From Methylobacterium sp. C25 (GTDB lineage Bacteria; Pseudomonadota; Alphaproteobacteria; Rhizobiales; Beijerinckiaceae), in assembly GCF_021352225.1 (NCBI RefSeq), contig NZ_JAAUVI010000011.1, positions 62,001 through 126,000 of the forward strand: a stretch of DNA of 64,000 nt, written 5' to 3'. Shown here in pieces: positions 9,701-18,435 of the stretch (positions within the stretch are counted from its first letter, which is position 1; the number at the start of each line of letters is the position of its first letter). Under the pieces are notes generated by a model. That model worked only from the letters and a program-made list of their open reading frames with translations, was not told where the DNA came from and ran no database searches. A program made the position numbers and the translations under genes.

Positions 9701-9891
9701 CCTTCATCCCCCTCACCCACTCCGTGTTCTGGGGCGCGCTAGCCTATGTGCTGATTGGCGGTGTCGGCGTCGGCACCGTACTGACGCTGCTCTTCCTGCC
9801 GGCGCTCTATGCTCTGTGGTTCCGGGTAAAGGCGCCGCTGCGGGTCACGACGCGCAAGGCGTGGCTGGCAGCCGAGCCACTCGCAGCCTGA
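6790..9891 (+). CDS. RND multidrug efflux permease (AcrB/MexB-like)
   Basis: This 1033-residue protein has the usual length and layout of an RND proton-driven pump: TM1 at the N-terminus, a large porter loop, TM2-6 with LSLGLLVDDAIIAIE in TM4 (the two aspartates of the proton relay), a second periplasmic loop, and TM8-12. It exports drugs, dyes or solvents from the inner membrane or periplasm together with the adaptor encoded just upstream. Substrate cannot be deduced. No dedicated regulator is adjacent. Confidence 0.93.
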   Translation: MNGFNLSAFAVRERAITLFLIIATIGAGLFAFVKLGRAEDPSFTVKTIVVSAAWPGATAEEMQRQVADPLEKRLQELTWYDRVETTSRPGIVMMKLNLKDGTPAHEVPDQFYQARKKLGDQASALPRGVVGPFVNDEFSDVYFSLYALQARDMPHRHLVVQAEELRQRLLRVPGVGKVNILGEQAQRIYVEISYQRLATLGISGQALFAAIAAQNDLTPGGFVETAGPRTYLRLDGALEGIEAVKAIPVAAGGRSLKLGDVADVTRGYEDPKSFLIRNDGEPALLLGLVMKPQTNGLTLGAALSKEEAAIRSGLPAGLTFEKISDQAKVIDESIDEFMVKFFTALAVVVGVSLLTLGLRVGIVVALAVPLTLSAVFVVMMATGRDFDRITLGALILSLGLLVDDAIIAIEMMVVRMQEGADRISAATHVWGTTALPMLSGTIITIAGFLPVGFAHSTAGEYAGNIFWVVAFSLIVSWIVAVTFTPYLGVKLLPQIAKVEGGHDAIYATKHYERLRRLVRLCVDRKRVVAGATLGLFLVAAAGAGLVEQQFFPNSDRPELIVEVNLPPGTAFDVTDASVKRIEDALRAEPEAKIVTAYVGQGLPRFILPLDPELPDPAFAQIVVLTENSHARDALKLKARRMVENGMFPEARVRVTQFVFGPPVRYPVLFRVIGPDLDELRKIAARVRDVVAANPDMRLTHLDWGDKTPNLRLAFDQERLRLIGLNPRDAATQLQTMLNGAPATQVRENLRPVDVVVRSPSSERRTLGSLGSMTLVTSDGKAVPLSQVARLVSNTEDAVLKRYDREPCIAVEGDVRDGRQPPDVTAAILPKLAAIKSSLPPGYRIDTGGSVEDSAKAQEALAAVFPLMLIVTLAVIMFQVRSFSTMFMVLATAPLGLCGAVPTLLVFGQAFGFNAILGLIGLSGILMRNTLILVDQIDREKAAGLSDYDAIVEATVRRARPVILTALAAMLAFIPLTHSVFWGALAYVLIGGVGVGTVLTLLFLPALYALWFRVKAPLRVTTRKAWLAAEPLAA

Positions 9892-10136
9892 GGCGCACGA
9901 AACCCTCGCTAGAGAGTTCGAAGCAGATTTCTTGCCCACGAACGCAATTGAAACGAACCGATAACCCTAAAAATCTGTTCGTCGATTTTTACAAATCGAA
10001 ACCATTTCCTGAAGTCATCCATTAATCGCGTTCGGAGTCGCCGCCGTTAGGCCTCTGAGAATTAAGTCAAAAGCAATTCGCGCCCGCAAAACTCTTTGCA
10101 TTACGCGCAAACACAAGCGCGACAGGCGGGCATGAC

Positions 10137-11477
10137 ATGAGCATCAACGGCAAGAGCGACGTGATGGGATCCGGCCTCAGCGGCAGCGCCCGCGATTTCC
10201 GGGTTCCGTCGGGTCCCGACCTGCTGGCGCGCGGTGACGGCTTCTTCGCCTGGCAGGAAGGCCGGCGCCAGAACGGATACTGGCCGTTCTCGCGCTCCAC
10301 GGAGACCCGCCCCGGCACCGCCTGCAAGGCGCGCGACGACCGCGGCAACCCGCTCGAAGGCATCAACTTCTCCTCGCAGGACTACCTCAGCCTCGCCTCC
10401 CATCCGGAGATCTCGGCGGTCGCTACCGACGCGGTCCAGCGCTTCGGAGTCCACAGCGCCGGCTCGGCCGTTCTCGTTGGCAACACCGCAAGCTCCGTTG
10501 CCCTGGAGCGAAAGATTGCCGATTTCCTCCAAATGGAAGAGGTCGTCCTCTATCCGACCGGGTGGGCCGCCGGTTACGGCGTGATCCGCGGGCTGGTGCG
10601 CTCGGCCGATCACATCGTCATGGACGCGCTCGCTCATACCTGCCTGCAGGAAGGCGCCAACGCCTCCACGCAGAACATCTCGCTGTTCCGCCATCTCGAC
10701 GTCGAGCATTGCCGCGCGAAGTTGGAAGGAATCCGCGCCCGAGACACGCAGAACGGCATCATGGTCATCACCGAGGGGCTGTTCTCGATGGACTCGGACA
10801 CGCCCGACCTCGCGGCGATGCAGGCGCTGTGCGACGAGTTCGGCGCAACCCTGATGGTCGACGTCGCCCACGATCTCGGCGCGCTGGGAGCCGAGGGTCG
10901 CGGCCATATCGGCATCCAGAACATGCTCGGCAAGGTCGATCTGGTGATGGGCTCGTTCTCCAAGACCTTCGCCTCGAATGGCGGCTTCGTCGCCACCAAC
11001 CGTCGCGAGATCAAGGAATACCTGCGCTACTACAGCCCCTCGACGACCTTCTCGAACGCTCTCTCGCCGGTGCAGACTGCCGTGATCGGCAAGGCCTTCG
11101 ACATCGTCGCCTCGGCCGAGGGCAAGACCCTGCGCGAGCAGTTGATGCGCAACGTCGTCAGCCTGCGCACGCAGTTCGCGGAAGTGGGCCTCGACGTTTA
11201 CGGAGACCCGTCAGCCATCGTTTGCGCCAAGGTCGGCCGCGAGAGCATCGCCCGCATGGTGAGCCGCCGCCTGCCGAAGCTCGGCCTGCTTGCCAACCTC
11301 GTCGAGTATCCGGCCGTCGCCAAGGGCGCCGCACGGTTCCGTCTCCAGGTCATGGCGGGCCACTCGGAGGAGAACATTCGTCACGCGGTGAAGTCCATCA
11401 AACTTGCGGTGGACGAAGCCCGGATCATGGCAGCGGTCCAGGAATCGCGCTCGCAGACGCTGGCAATGGCGGCCTGA
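10137..11477 (+). CDS. alpha-oxoamine synthase family PLP enzyme (KBL/AONS/SPT-like)
   Basis: The 446-residue product has the fold-type I PLP pattern of the alpha-oxoamine synthases: NFSSQDYLSLASHP near the N-terminus, GSAVLVGNT, DALAHTCLQEGA, DVAHDLGALGAEGRGH (cofactor-contacting aspartate) and SFSKTFASNGG with the Schiff-base lysine at about residue 276. Family members condense an amino acid with an acyl-thioester with loss of CO2 (serine palmitoyltransferase, AONS, ALA synthase, KBL). The exact substrate cannot be told. No acyl-carrier protein or sphingolipid genes are adjacent. It is followed 48 bases later by recJ. Confidence 0.85.
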   Translation: MSINGKSDVMGSGLSGSARDFRVPSGPDLLARGDGFFAWQEGRRQNGYWPFSRSTETRPGTACKARDDRGNPLEGINFSSQDYLSLASHPEISAVATDAVQRFGVHSAGSAVLVGNTASSVALERKIADFLQMEEVVLYPTGWAAGYGVIRGLVRSADHIVMDALAHTCLQEGANASTQNISLFRHLDVEHCRAKLEGIRARDTQNGIMVITEGLFSMDSDTPDLAAMQALCDEFGATLMVDVAHDLGALGAEGRGHIGIQNMLGKVDLVMGSFSKTFASNGGFVATNRREIKEYLRYYSPSTTFSNALSPVQTAVIGKAFDIVASAEGKTLREQLMRNVVSLRTQFAEVGLDVYGDPSAIVCAKVGRESIARMVSRRLPKLGLLANLVEYPAVAKGAARFRLQVMAGHSEENIRHAVKSIKLAVDEARIMAAVQESRSQTLAMAA

Positions 11478-11525
11478 CGCACCGAGCCCTGATGATCGGC
11501 GCGATTTCCGGCTATATCCGCGCGG

Positions 11526-13325
11526 GTGATCGCCGCTCAGTCCCGAAACTTCCTCGACGTCTCTCGCTCGGTCCTCGGCCGGCCTTGGCGCGAGCGCTGC
11601 ACCGATCCGTCGCTGCACGCGCTCGCCGCGACGATGACGCAGGCGCACGGGTTGCCGGATCTGCTCGCGCGCATTCTCGCCTCGCGCGGCGTGCGGCCGG
11701 ATCAGGCTGAAAAATTCCTAGCGCCGAAACTCCGCGACCTGATGCCGGACCCGGCGGTCCTGCTCGACATGGAAGCCGCCGCCGACCGGCTTGCCCGTGC
11801 TGTCACCACCCGTGAGCCCGTCGCGATCTTCGGCGATTATGACGTCGACGGCGCGGCGAGCGCTGCGCTCCTCGCAGGCTATCTGCGTGAGTTCGACGTG
11901 CCCGTGCAGGTCTGGATTCCAGACCGCATCACAGAGGGCTACGGGCCCAACGTCGCGGCGGTGACGAGCCTCGCCGAGAGTGGCGCGCGCCTCCTCGTCT
12001 GTGTCGATTGCGGCACGGCCGGCCACGCACCGCTGGAAGCAGCGAAAGCACTCGGCCTCGACGCAATCGTACTCGACCATCACGTAGCGACCGAGCATTT
12101 GCCGCCGGCGGTGGCCCTGGTGAACCCGAACCGTCTCGATGATCTCTCGGGTCTCGGCCATCTCTGTGCGGCAGGCGTGGTCTTTCTCACCCTCGTCGCC
12201 TTGAACCGGCGCCTGCGCGGTCTCGGCACCCTTGCGGCCCATGGCGAACCCGCGCTTACCGACGCGCTTGATCTCGTGGCTCTCGCCACCGTCGCCGACG
12301 TGGTGCCCCTCCTCGGCCTCAACCGTGCTTTCGTCGTCCAGGGCCTCGCCGTGATGCGCGGCCGCGGCCGCCCGGGCCTCGCCGCTCTCCTCGATGCGGC
12401 TGGCCTCAGCGAGCCACCCGAGGCGTGGCATCTCGGCTTCCTCGTCGGCCCGCGCATCAATGCCGGAGGCCGCATCGGCGATTCCGGCCTCGGCACGCGG
12501 CTACTAAGCACCAACGATCCTCTAGAAGCCGCCCGCATCGCCGCCGAGCTCGACCGCCTCAATCGCGAGCGGCAGACCATCGAGGCGCTCGCCGTCGAGG
12601 AGGCCGAGGCCGCGATGGACCGCGACCTTGCGGGCGACCCCGACCGTCCGGTGCTCGTCACCGGCTCGCCCGAATGGCATCCGGGTATCGTCGGGCTGAT
12701 CGCGGCTCGCCTGAAAGAGCGCTTCGGCCGTCCGGCCTTCGCTTTCGCAGTGAAGCCCGACGGCACCGCAACCGGCTCTGGCCGCTCGATCCTCGGCGCC
12801 GATCTCGGCCGCGCCGTCCACGGGGCAGTGGAAGCCGGGATTGCCGTGAAAGGTGGTGGCCACGCCATGGCGGCCGGCGTCACCCTACCCGCTTCGGATC
12901 TGGTGCCGTTTGCCGAGTATCTCGGGACAGCACTTGGCTCTGCCGTGGCCGAGGCGCGCGAGGCCGAGGCGCTGTTAATCGACGGCGCGGTCAGCGCTGG
13001 GGGCGCCACGGCCGAACTCGTAAAGACCATCCAGCGCGCCGGCCCCTTCGGTCAGGGCGCTCCGGAGCCCGTGCTGGCGCTTCCGCGCCATCGGATCGTT
13101 GATGCAGCGGTGGTCGGCAATGGTCACGTCCGCGCCCGCCTGCGCAGCCGCGACGGACAGGCCGTCGGCGCCATCGCCTTCCGTGTCGCGCAAGGGCCGC
13201 TCGGCGCGGCCTTGCTCAAGGGCGTCGGCACCGAGTTCCACGTCGCCGGCACGCTGTCGGTCGATCGCTGGCGTGGAGCGGAGCGCGCGCAGTTCCGCAT
13301 CTGCGATCTTGCTGCGCCGGAGTGA
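11526..13325 (+). CDS. recJ: single-stranded-DNA-specific exonuclease RecJ
   Basis: The 599-residue protein shows the DHH-family phosphoesterase motifs in order: GDYDVDG at about 104-110, LDHHV at about 182-186, and the DHHA1 motif GGHAMAAG at about 443-450, followed by an OB-like C-terminal domain. RecJ degrades single-stranded DNA 5' to 3' in RecFOR recombination and base excision or mismatch repair, using Mn2+/Mg2+ held by the Asp/His motifs. The GTG at 11526 gives the best N-terminus. Length fits the family. Confidence 0.95.
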   Translation: MIAAQSRNFLDVSRSVLGRPWRERCTDPSLHALAATMTQAHGLPDLLARILASRGVRPDQAEKFLAPKLRDLMPDPAVLLDMEAAADRLARAVTTREPVAIFGDYDVDGAASAALLAGYLREFDVPVQVWIPDRITEGYGPNVAAVTSLAESGARLLVCVDCGTAGHAPLEAAKALGLDAIVLDHHVATEHLPPAVALVNPNRLDDLSGLGHLCAAGVVFLTLVALNRRLRGLGTLAAHGEPALTDALDLVALATVADVVPLLGLNRAFVVQGLAVMRGRGRPGLAALLDAAGLSEPPEAWHLGFLVGPRINAGGRIGDSGLGTRLLSTNDPLEAARIAAELDRLNRERQTIEALAVEEAEAAMDRDLAGDPDRPVLVTGSPEWHPGIVGLIAARLKERFGRPAFAFAVKPDGTATGSGRSILGADLGRAVHGAVEAGIAVKGGGHAMAAGVTLPASDLVPFAEYLGTALGSAVAEAREAEALLIDGAVSAGGATAELVKTIQRAGPFGQGAPEPVLALPRHRIVDAAVVGNGHVRARLRSRDGQAVGAIAFRVAQGPLGAALLKGVGTEFHVAGTLSVDRWRGAERAQFRICDLAAPE

Positions 13326-13444
13326 CACCGTCTGCCGTGTCGTCGTGCGGCCACGCGATCCTGTTGACACCCGTCCGGGGCCTCACCATAAGGACGCCCT
13401 GTCGAGACCGCCGGTCCATTCTATGGCTGGCGGTCCTGCGGTTT

Positions 13445-13528
13445 GGGGGAATGTCCCGAGCGGCAAAGGGGGCGGACTGTAAATCCGCTGCGTAAGCTTC
13501 GTAGGTTCGAGTCCTACTTCCCCCACCA
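13445..13528 (+). tRNA. tRNA-Tyr (anticodon GTA)
   Basis: A seven-base acceptor stem (GGGGGAA with TTCCCCC), a D-arm, an anticodon arm with loop CTGTAAA (GTA at 13479-13481), a long variable arm and a T-arm (GTAGG-TTCGAGT-CCTAC) are all visible. The 84-base gene includes an encoded CCA end at 13526-13528. Confidence 0.97.
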
Positions 13529-13585
13529 AACCAGCCCGGCCGGTGCCTTCTCAACGCTCCGGCGCCATGCTATCCGGCGCCCAAT

Positions 13586-13659
13586 GCGGGTGTAGCTCAA
13601 TGGTAGAGCAGCAGCCTTCCAAGCTGAATACCCGGGTTCGATTCCCGGTACCCGCTCCA
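13586..13659 (+). tRNA. tRNA-Gly (anticodon TCC)
   Basis: The 74-base sequence folds as a standard tRNA with anticodon TCC at 13618-13620, T-loop TTCGATT and an encoded CCA at 13657-13659. One mismatch (G-A) closes the anticodon stem. It lies 57 bases after tRNA-Tyr and probably shares its transcript. The sequence to its right is accessory in character, so its 3' end is a candidate integration site. Confidence 0.97.
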
Positions 13660-14363
13660 TCTAAACTTCCCAAGACTCTAGAACGACTTGGGCGATGAAT
13701 CTGACGCGTTGAACGAAGACTCCGGCGTCGCGTCATACAACGGCTGTACAACGGTCTCACTCTCTCGAATCGCATTCCTTCCATCCTCTCACGATGCCGT
13801 GAGCGCATGCGATGATGGTTTTCGAAGCCATTCCTTCATGAAGGACCGGGCAAGGCGCTTCGGTCCGACAGGGACCACAGCGCCGATCGGGGCCGCGACG
13901 GGGCTCGGCTAGTCCGTGAGGCCTGACGGCGCTCCTCACCTAGCCTGTGCGCAACGGTTCCCGTTCCTTCCGTTGCTGCGCATGCCGGAGGCGCTGCGAG
14001 AGCTCGTCTGCCGTGCCTGCCGAGCGAGGAAGCGACCACGCGGCCGGCACCAGAAGTTCGGTCTTTGCCGCGGCCCGACGGCAACTCTTGCTGCCGGATC
14101 GGCCCCGGCGTCCGCTCGCGCCAGTCACCACTCGACACGCATCCGCTGCGCGCGCAAGCTCGACCATGCCGGCGGCGTCGGGCCAGGCGACCGCTCGGAT
14201 CGTCGGTGTTAAGCTTGTGTCGTCTGTTTCCATCCGTCGCGGCGTCAGTCGATGCGCCGGACTCGCACCGCCCTTGTCATGCCCTCCACGACCCCTCGAC
14301 AGGAAGAGGGCAGCAACATTGCGTGAAAGAGTGTTGGCCATCCACTGGGGGAGAGTGCGTCGT
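13660..14363. other. gene-poor stretch after tRNA-Gly
   Basis: About 700 bases contain only competing arginine-rich frames on both strands with no start signal or protein-like pattern. It may be degraded DNA at an island border. No integrase or repeat of the tRNA 3' end was recognised by eye. Confidence 0.45.
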
Positions 14364-14609
14364 TCAGGTTTGCGGAACGGCCCGCACACGCTCGATCAGT
14401 TCGTGGATGTCGAATTCGAGAGCTTCTGCGAGGGCTAGAAGCTCCACGAGATCGATCCTGCGGCTGCCGCCTTCCATGACGGCGACCGTCGACTGATATC
14501 GGCCGAGACGGACGGCCAGCTCCGACTGAGTAATGCCGGACCTTTCGCGATATTCCACGAGTGTGTCGACCAGTTTCCTATGGCGGCCGCTGTGCAAGGT
14601 CTTAGGCAT
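14364..14609 (-). CDS. XRE/Cro-C1 family helix-turn-helix regulator
   Basis: The 81-residue protein is essentially a single HTH_3 domain: YRERSGITQSELAVRLG (helix-turn-helix) followed by YQSTVAVMEGGSRRID and a helix VELLALAEALEFD. It binds DNA, usually as a dimer at palindromic operators. It is transcribed away from the metallophosphoesterase gene at 14723 across an AT-rich, palindromic 110-base spacer, which suggests autoregulation and control of that neighbour. Confidence 0.9.
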   Translation of the reverse strand: MPKTLHSGRHRKLVDTLVEYRERSGITQSELAVRLGRYQSTVAVMEGGSRRIDLVELLALAEALEFDIHELIERVRAVPQT

Positions 14610-14653
14610 TGCCCCGTCGTCGGTCGAATGAAGGCCGACGCGCCGACTAAGCT

Positions 14654-14693
14654 GATTTCTAGATAATATGAAAATATGATAATCGTATAAATC
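14654..14693. promoter_or_regulatory. AT-rich palindromic operator/promoter candidate
   Basis: GATTT (14654-14658) and AAATC (14689-14693) flank a core with ATAATAT, ATAT and ATAAT elements. This is by far the most AT-rich segment nearby and lies between two divergent genes, one of them an XRE regulator. A promoter overlapping the regulator's operator is a natural inference; the bases of the operator are not proven. Confidence 0.45.
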
Positions 14694-14722
14694 GCGTCGG
14701 CCTCGTGCCGCTGAGAGGTCCG

Positions 14723-15241
14723 ATGACGACTTGGTTCACATCAGATCATCATTTCGGTCACGCAAACATCATTGGGCACTGTGCGCGGCCTTTTGCAGGC
14801 CAGCAGCAGATGGACGACGAACTGGTGAGAAGATGGAACTCCGTCGTCGGTCCGGACGACGAAGTCTGGCACCTCGGCGATTTCGCTTATCGATGTGGCC
14901 CGAACAGGTTGCTCGATATCTTCTCCCGTCTGCAGGGGCGGGCCATCCACCTCGTATCTGGCAATCACGATCGGAAGCATACCCTCGCGCTTCCTTGGGC
15001 ATCGATACAGCAGTACGCTGAACTGCAGGTCGAAGGGCAGGCGATCGTGCTGTTCCACTATGCGCTTCGAGTTTGGAATCGGTGCCATCACGGCGCGTGG
15101 AACCTATACGGTCATAGTCACGGCCGCCTGAACGGTTCCAGCACTTCCTGCGACGTTGGAGTGGATGCATGGAGCTACACCCCGGCCTCGCTCGAGCAGA
15201 TTGCGGAGCGGTTAAAGAAGGGCGGCGACGTCGTAAGCTGA
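14723..15241 (+). CDS. metallophosphoesterase (calcineurin-like)
   Basis: The 172-residue product has the dinuclear-metal motifs of calcineurin-like phosphoesterases: TSDHHFGH at the N-terminus, HLGDFAYR, SGNHD, and GHSHG near the C-terminus. Proteins of this short phage/accessory type hydrolyse phosphodiesters of unknown substrates. The ATG at 14723 has a GAGAGG RBS five bases upstream and is preferred over the in-frame GTG at 14705. It diverges from the XRE regulator. Confidence 0.85.
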   Translation: MTTWFTSDHHFGHANIIGHCARPFAGQQQMDDELVRRWNSVVGPDDEVWHLGDFAYRCGPNRLLDIFSRLQGRAIHLVSGNHDRKHTLALPWASIQQYAELQVEGQAIVLFHYALRVWNRCHHGAWNLYGHSHGRLNGSSTSCDVGVDAWSYTPASLEQIAERLKKGGDVVS

Positions 15242-15257
15242 TCATTGGAAAAATAGG

Positions 15258-15606
15258 TCATGGCCTCCAGTCTGTAAGGCTAAGAATATTGCCGCCTAGT
15301 TTCTGGAAGGCGCGCTGTCGACAAGAAAATACGATGATCTGTTGCTCCCGAGACTGTCGATGAAGGGCGTCGAACATCTTCTCGATGCGATCGTCGTCGG
15401 AATAGGCGAGCGTGTCGTCGAGGATGACGGGGCCGGCCGGCCGTCGCGAGCAAGTCGACGTGCGAAGGCGAGCCGCGTCAGCACGGAAAGCTGCTCGCGC
15501 ATGCCACCGCTCAGGCGATCGATTTCCTCGTCTTGGCCGTTCCGCCGGATCGTGTGGGGCTGGAGGGTCCTATCGTCGAAGGTGATCGATGCGTGGTCAA
15601 AGAGCC
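15258..15606 (-). pseudogene. C-terminal remnant of a YhaN/SMC-like AAA ATPase, frameshifted
   Basis: Reading the minus strand gives FDHASITFDDRTLQPH, then the ABC signature RLSGGMREQLSVLTR, then after GRPAP the frame shifts by one base to VILDDTLAYSDDDRIEKM (Walker B with D-loop) and QQIIVFSCRQRAF to a TGA at 15258. Restoring one G in the run before the Walker B valine would join the two. These are the last ~115 residues of a coiled-coil ATPase of the YhaN/RecF-like type. The N-terminal Walker A and coiled coils are absent, so this is a truncated, frameshifted remnant. Confidence 0.75.
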
Positions 15607-15831
15607 GCCCGAGTAGTGGCTTCCGTGATCCGCGCCAACCTCCAGGCCGAACTCCCAGTCTACGGGTTCACGTCGGAGCTTGACCAAGACATCGCGGACC
15701 TTCGGAGTGGTCGACGCAGTGTCCTGCGGCGCCGACGGCGCTCTCGAAACGGCGAGCTGCCTGACGAGGCCCTTGGCCCCACGGCCCTCGCCATTGCAGA
15801 CACCTTGATGTCCACAATCAACGAACGGTAG
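15589..15831 (+). CDS. doubtful short ORF (80 aa)
   Basis: The frame has high third-position GC and a protein-like stretch IRANLQAELPVYGFTSE and a C-terminal helix. It contains an arginine-rich middle, has no clear RBS, and overlaps the 5' side of the ATPase remnant on the other strand. It may be a fragment left by rearrangement. Confidence 0.25.
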   Translation: MRGQRAARVVASVIRANLQAELPVYGFTSELDQDIADLRSGRRSVLRRRRRSRNGELPDEALGPTALAIADTLMSTINER

Positions 15832-16202
15832 CAGCCTTTAGACAACCACCGTGGTTCCCTGAACACCATCGCTGCCGCGAAGGTGCTGTTCTCCATCGAC
15901 GGCAGCAAATCTCATTCGTCTTTTCGGAAGCGGTCGGACTATCAGTCACCCGATCTACTCGTAGGGCTCTCCCCCATCGATAGCCTGGAAGCAGACGTTT
16001 CCAGGGTCGGCAATGGATTAAGAACGCCCGGCGCGAAGACGTCTGCTTCTTACGACTGGCACTCGGAAGCGGACCGTCGCAAAACCACCCATGCCAACCG
16101 TGCCGCTTCCGACCCGGTCCGGCCAAACACGCGCGGTTACGCAGCCGCCTTTGCCGCGACTGCAATCTACAACCCGTCGTTTCATCCGGGCCCCCGACTC
16201 AA
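15832..16202. other. intergenic region, nothing recognised
   Basis: About 370 bases downstream of the large hybrid kinase (which is on the minus strand). The long plus-strand frame running into 16344 is antisense to that kinase and lacks protein-like features. Confidence 0.5.
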
Positions 16203-18338
16203 TCACGGCCTGTCGAGTGTTGGCTGCCCCGAGTGCCTGATCGTCGACATCCCGCGGGACGCCTCGATCAACGACCGAATGCGGGCGGCCAGCATGTCGA
16301 CCGCGAAAGGTTTCGACATCACGGCCATGCCCGGCGCGAGATGACCGTTTCCGACCGCGGAGTTTTCGGCGTAGCCGGTGATGAACAGGACCTTGAGGTT
16401 TGGGCGGGTAACGCGGGCCGCGTCGGCCATCTGGCGTCCGTTCATGCCGCCGGGCAGTCCGACGTCGGTCACGAGTAGATCGATGCGTGTGTCCGACTGC
16501 AGCAACTTCAGACCGGCTACGCTGTCGCCAGCCTCGATCGCGGTGTAGCCGAGGTCTTCCAGAACATCAGTCACGAGCATCCGTACCGTCGGCTCGTCGT
16601 CGACGACCAGCACCGTCTCGCCTTGCTCGGAGCGGGGCAACGGATTCGCCAGGGCGTCCTCGCTCTCGTCGGGCACGGCGCCGTAGTAGCGCGGCAGGTA
16701 GATCGAGACGGTCGTGCCGTTGCCGACCTCGGAGTAGATCCGGACCTGTCCGCCGGACTGCTGGGCGAACCCGTAGATCATCGAAAGGCCGAGGCCGGTC
16801 CCCTCGCCGAGCGGCTTGGTTGTGAAGAACGGCTCGAACACGTGTTCGATCACCTCAGGCGGCATTCCCGTGCCGGTGTCGGTCACGCTCAGGACGAGGT
16901 ACTGGCCTTCCGGCATGCCCTGCTGTCGGGCCGCTCGCTCGTCCAGCCACTTGTTGGCCGTCTCGACGGTGATGCGGCCGCCGTCGGGCATGGCGTCTCG
17001 CGCGTTGATGCAGAGGTTCAGCAACGCATTCTCGAGCTGGGATGGATCGACCAGGGCCGGCCATACGCCCGACGCGCCGACCACCTCGATGGTTATGGCG
17101 GGTCCGACTGTCCGCTGGATCATCTCCTGCATGTCGACGGCGAGGCGATTGGCGTCCGTCGGCCTAGGGTCGAGGGTTTGGCGACGCGAGAACGCGAGTA
17201 GGCGGTGGGTCAACGCAGCGGCGCGCTTCGACGCTCCCTGGGCTGCGGCCATGTAGCGCTCGACATCGTTGAAACGCCCCTGCTGCAGCCGCGTCTGCAT
17301 CAGCTCCAACGATCCGGAGATGCCGGCGAGCAGGTTGTTGAAGTCGTGCGCGAGACCACCGGTCAGCTGCCCGACAGCCTCCATTTTTTGAGATTGACGC
17401 AACGCCTCCTCGGTCTCCCGCAGGTGCTTTGCGGCATCGACGGCGACGGTGACGTCGCGCCCGATGGCGAAGATCAAGCCCGCGCTTGGCGCAGCGACCC
17501 ATTGGATCCAGCAGTAACTGCCGTCCCGGTGGCGGAAGCGCAGATTGACGCTCGGCAATCGATCCGTCTGCACGGTCGCAAGCGCACCGAACATCAGCTT
17601 CATGTCGTCGGGATGAGTGAAGTCCGCGGCCGTCGAACCGACGACGTCGGCAGGCTCGTAGCCGAGAACGGACCGCCAAGCCGGGTTTGCACGCTGGTAG
17701 ACGCCTTCGAGAGAGGCCTCGACCATCAGATCCGGCGACGTGTCCCACATGCGATCGCGCTCGGCGGTCCGCGCAGCGACCTTCTGCTCGAGCGTGTCGG
17801 CCAAGTCGCGAAGTCGAGCCTCGCTGTCCCGCAGAGCCGCCTCGGCGTGTTCGGCTCGGATCTTGGGGGTGGCGTCCACCGTCACATTGAGCAATCCCGC
17901 GACGGCGCCCATCTCGTCGCGCACCGGCGAGTACGAGAAATTCCACCACGTCTCCTCCGGGTAGCCGTGGCGCGTCATCACCAGCGGCATATCCTCGAAG
18001 CGTACGGTTTCGCCGGCGAAGACCTTGTCGACGAGTGGGACGATCTCTTCCCAAACGTCAGGCCACGCATCGCGAAATGGTCGGCCGAGCGCGACGGGAT
18101 GGCGCTCTCCGAGCATCGGCGCATAAGCGTCGTTGTAGAGAACGATGCGCTCGGCTCCCCACGCTAACTGCATCGCATGGCCCGATCCGACTATGATCTC
18201 GACCGCGGTCCTCAGGCTCTGAGGCCAGCCTTTGATCGGTCCGAGTGGGCCGCCAGCCCAGTCGTGAGCACGGATACGGGTGGCCATGTCGCCGTCGCCG
18301 CGAGGCCAATTCGTCGGAGTGGTCGGAGGCGATGTCAC
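16203..18338 (-). CDS. hybrid PAS sensor histidine kinase with C-terminal receiver
   Basis: About 711 residues. Domain order: an N-terminal PAS-like module ([19 protein letters not shown]), a second PAS (VMVEAS..., ending FAIGRDVT), a coiled linker, a HisKA H-box ([14 protein letters not shown]), HATPase_c with [10 protein letters not shown] and [11 protein letters not shown], and a receiver domain with [16 protein letters not shown] (phospho-Asp) and the conserved Lys in MSKPF. It is cytoplasmic, with no membrane segments, so it senses an internal signal such as redox, light or a metabolite. A GTG at 18338 is chosen because the family-like GDGDM segment precedes the ATG at 18287; the longer frame to 18470 is less likely. 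Confidence 0.88.
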   Translation of the reverse strand: MTSPPTTPTNWPRGDGDMATRIRAHDWAGGPLGPIKGWPQSLRTAVEIIVGSGHAMQLAWGAERIVLYNDAYAPMLGERHPVALGRPFRDAWPDVWEEIVPLVDKVFAGETVRFEDMPLVMTRHGYPEETWWNFSYSPVRDEMGAVAGLLNVTVDATPKIRAEHAEAALRDSEARLRDLADTLEQKVAARTAERDRMWDTSPDLMVEASLEGVYQRANPAWRSVLGYEPADVVGSTAADFTHPDDMKLMFGALATVQTDRLPSVNLRFRHRDGSYCWIQWVAAPSAGLIFAIGRDVTVAVDAAKHLRETEEALRQSQKMEAVGQLTGGLAHDFNNLLAGISGSLELMQTRLQQGRFNDVERYMAAAQGASKRAAALTHRLLAFSRRQTLDPRPTDANRLAVDMQEMIQRTVGPAITIEVVGASGVWPALVDPSQLENALLNLCINARDAMPDGGRITVETANKWLDERAARQQGMPEGQYLVLSVTDTGTGMPPEVIEHVFEPFFTTKPLGEGTGLGLSMIYGFAQQSGGQVRIYSEVGNGTTVSIYLPRYYGAVPDESEDALANPLPRSEQGETVLVVDDEPTVRMLVTDVLEDLGYTAIEAGDSVAGLKLLQSDTRIDLLVTDVGLPGGMNGRQMADAARVTRPNLKVLFITGYAENSAVGNGHLAPGMAVMSKPFAVDMLAARIRSLIEASRGMSTIRHSGQPTLDRP

Positions 18339-18435
18339 ACTTGGAAAACGCACCCCCCGGTGCCTTCCGTCAATGGTCGGCACGGACGGCAGACGAATAA
18401 CATAGGGATGCTGCGTCGGAGGCCGCCTTCGCGCC

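Noticed and set aside
8155-9720. 521-residue minus-strand frame within the RND permease
   Set aside because: It is antisense to a clear RND pump gene and is rich in His/Arg/Asp with no domain.
13836-14438. Several 100-160 residue frames after tRNA-Gly
   Set aside because: They compete with each other on both strands, are arginine- and serine-rich, and have no start signals.
15883-16344. 153-residue plus-strand frame
   Set aside because: Overlaps the end of the hybrid kinase gene on the other strand, lacks an RBS and shows no fold-like pattern.
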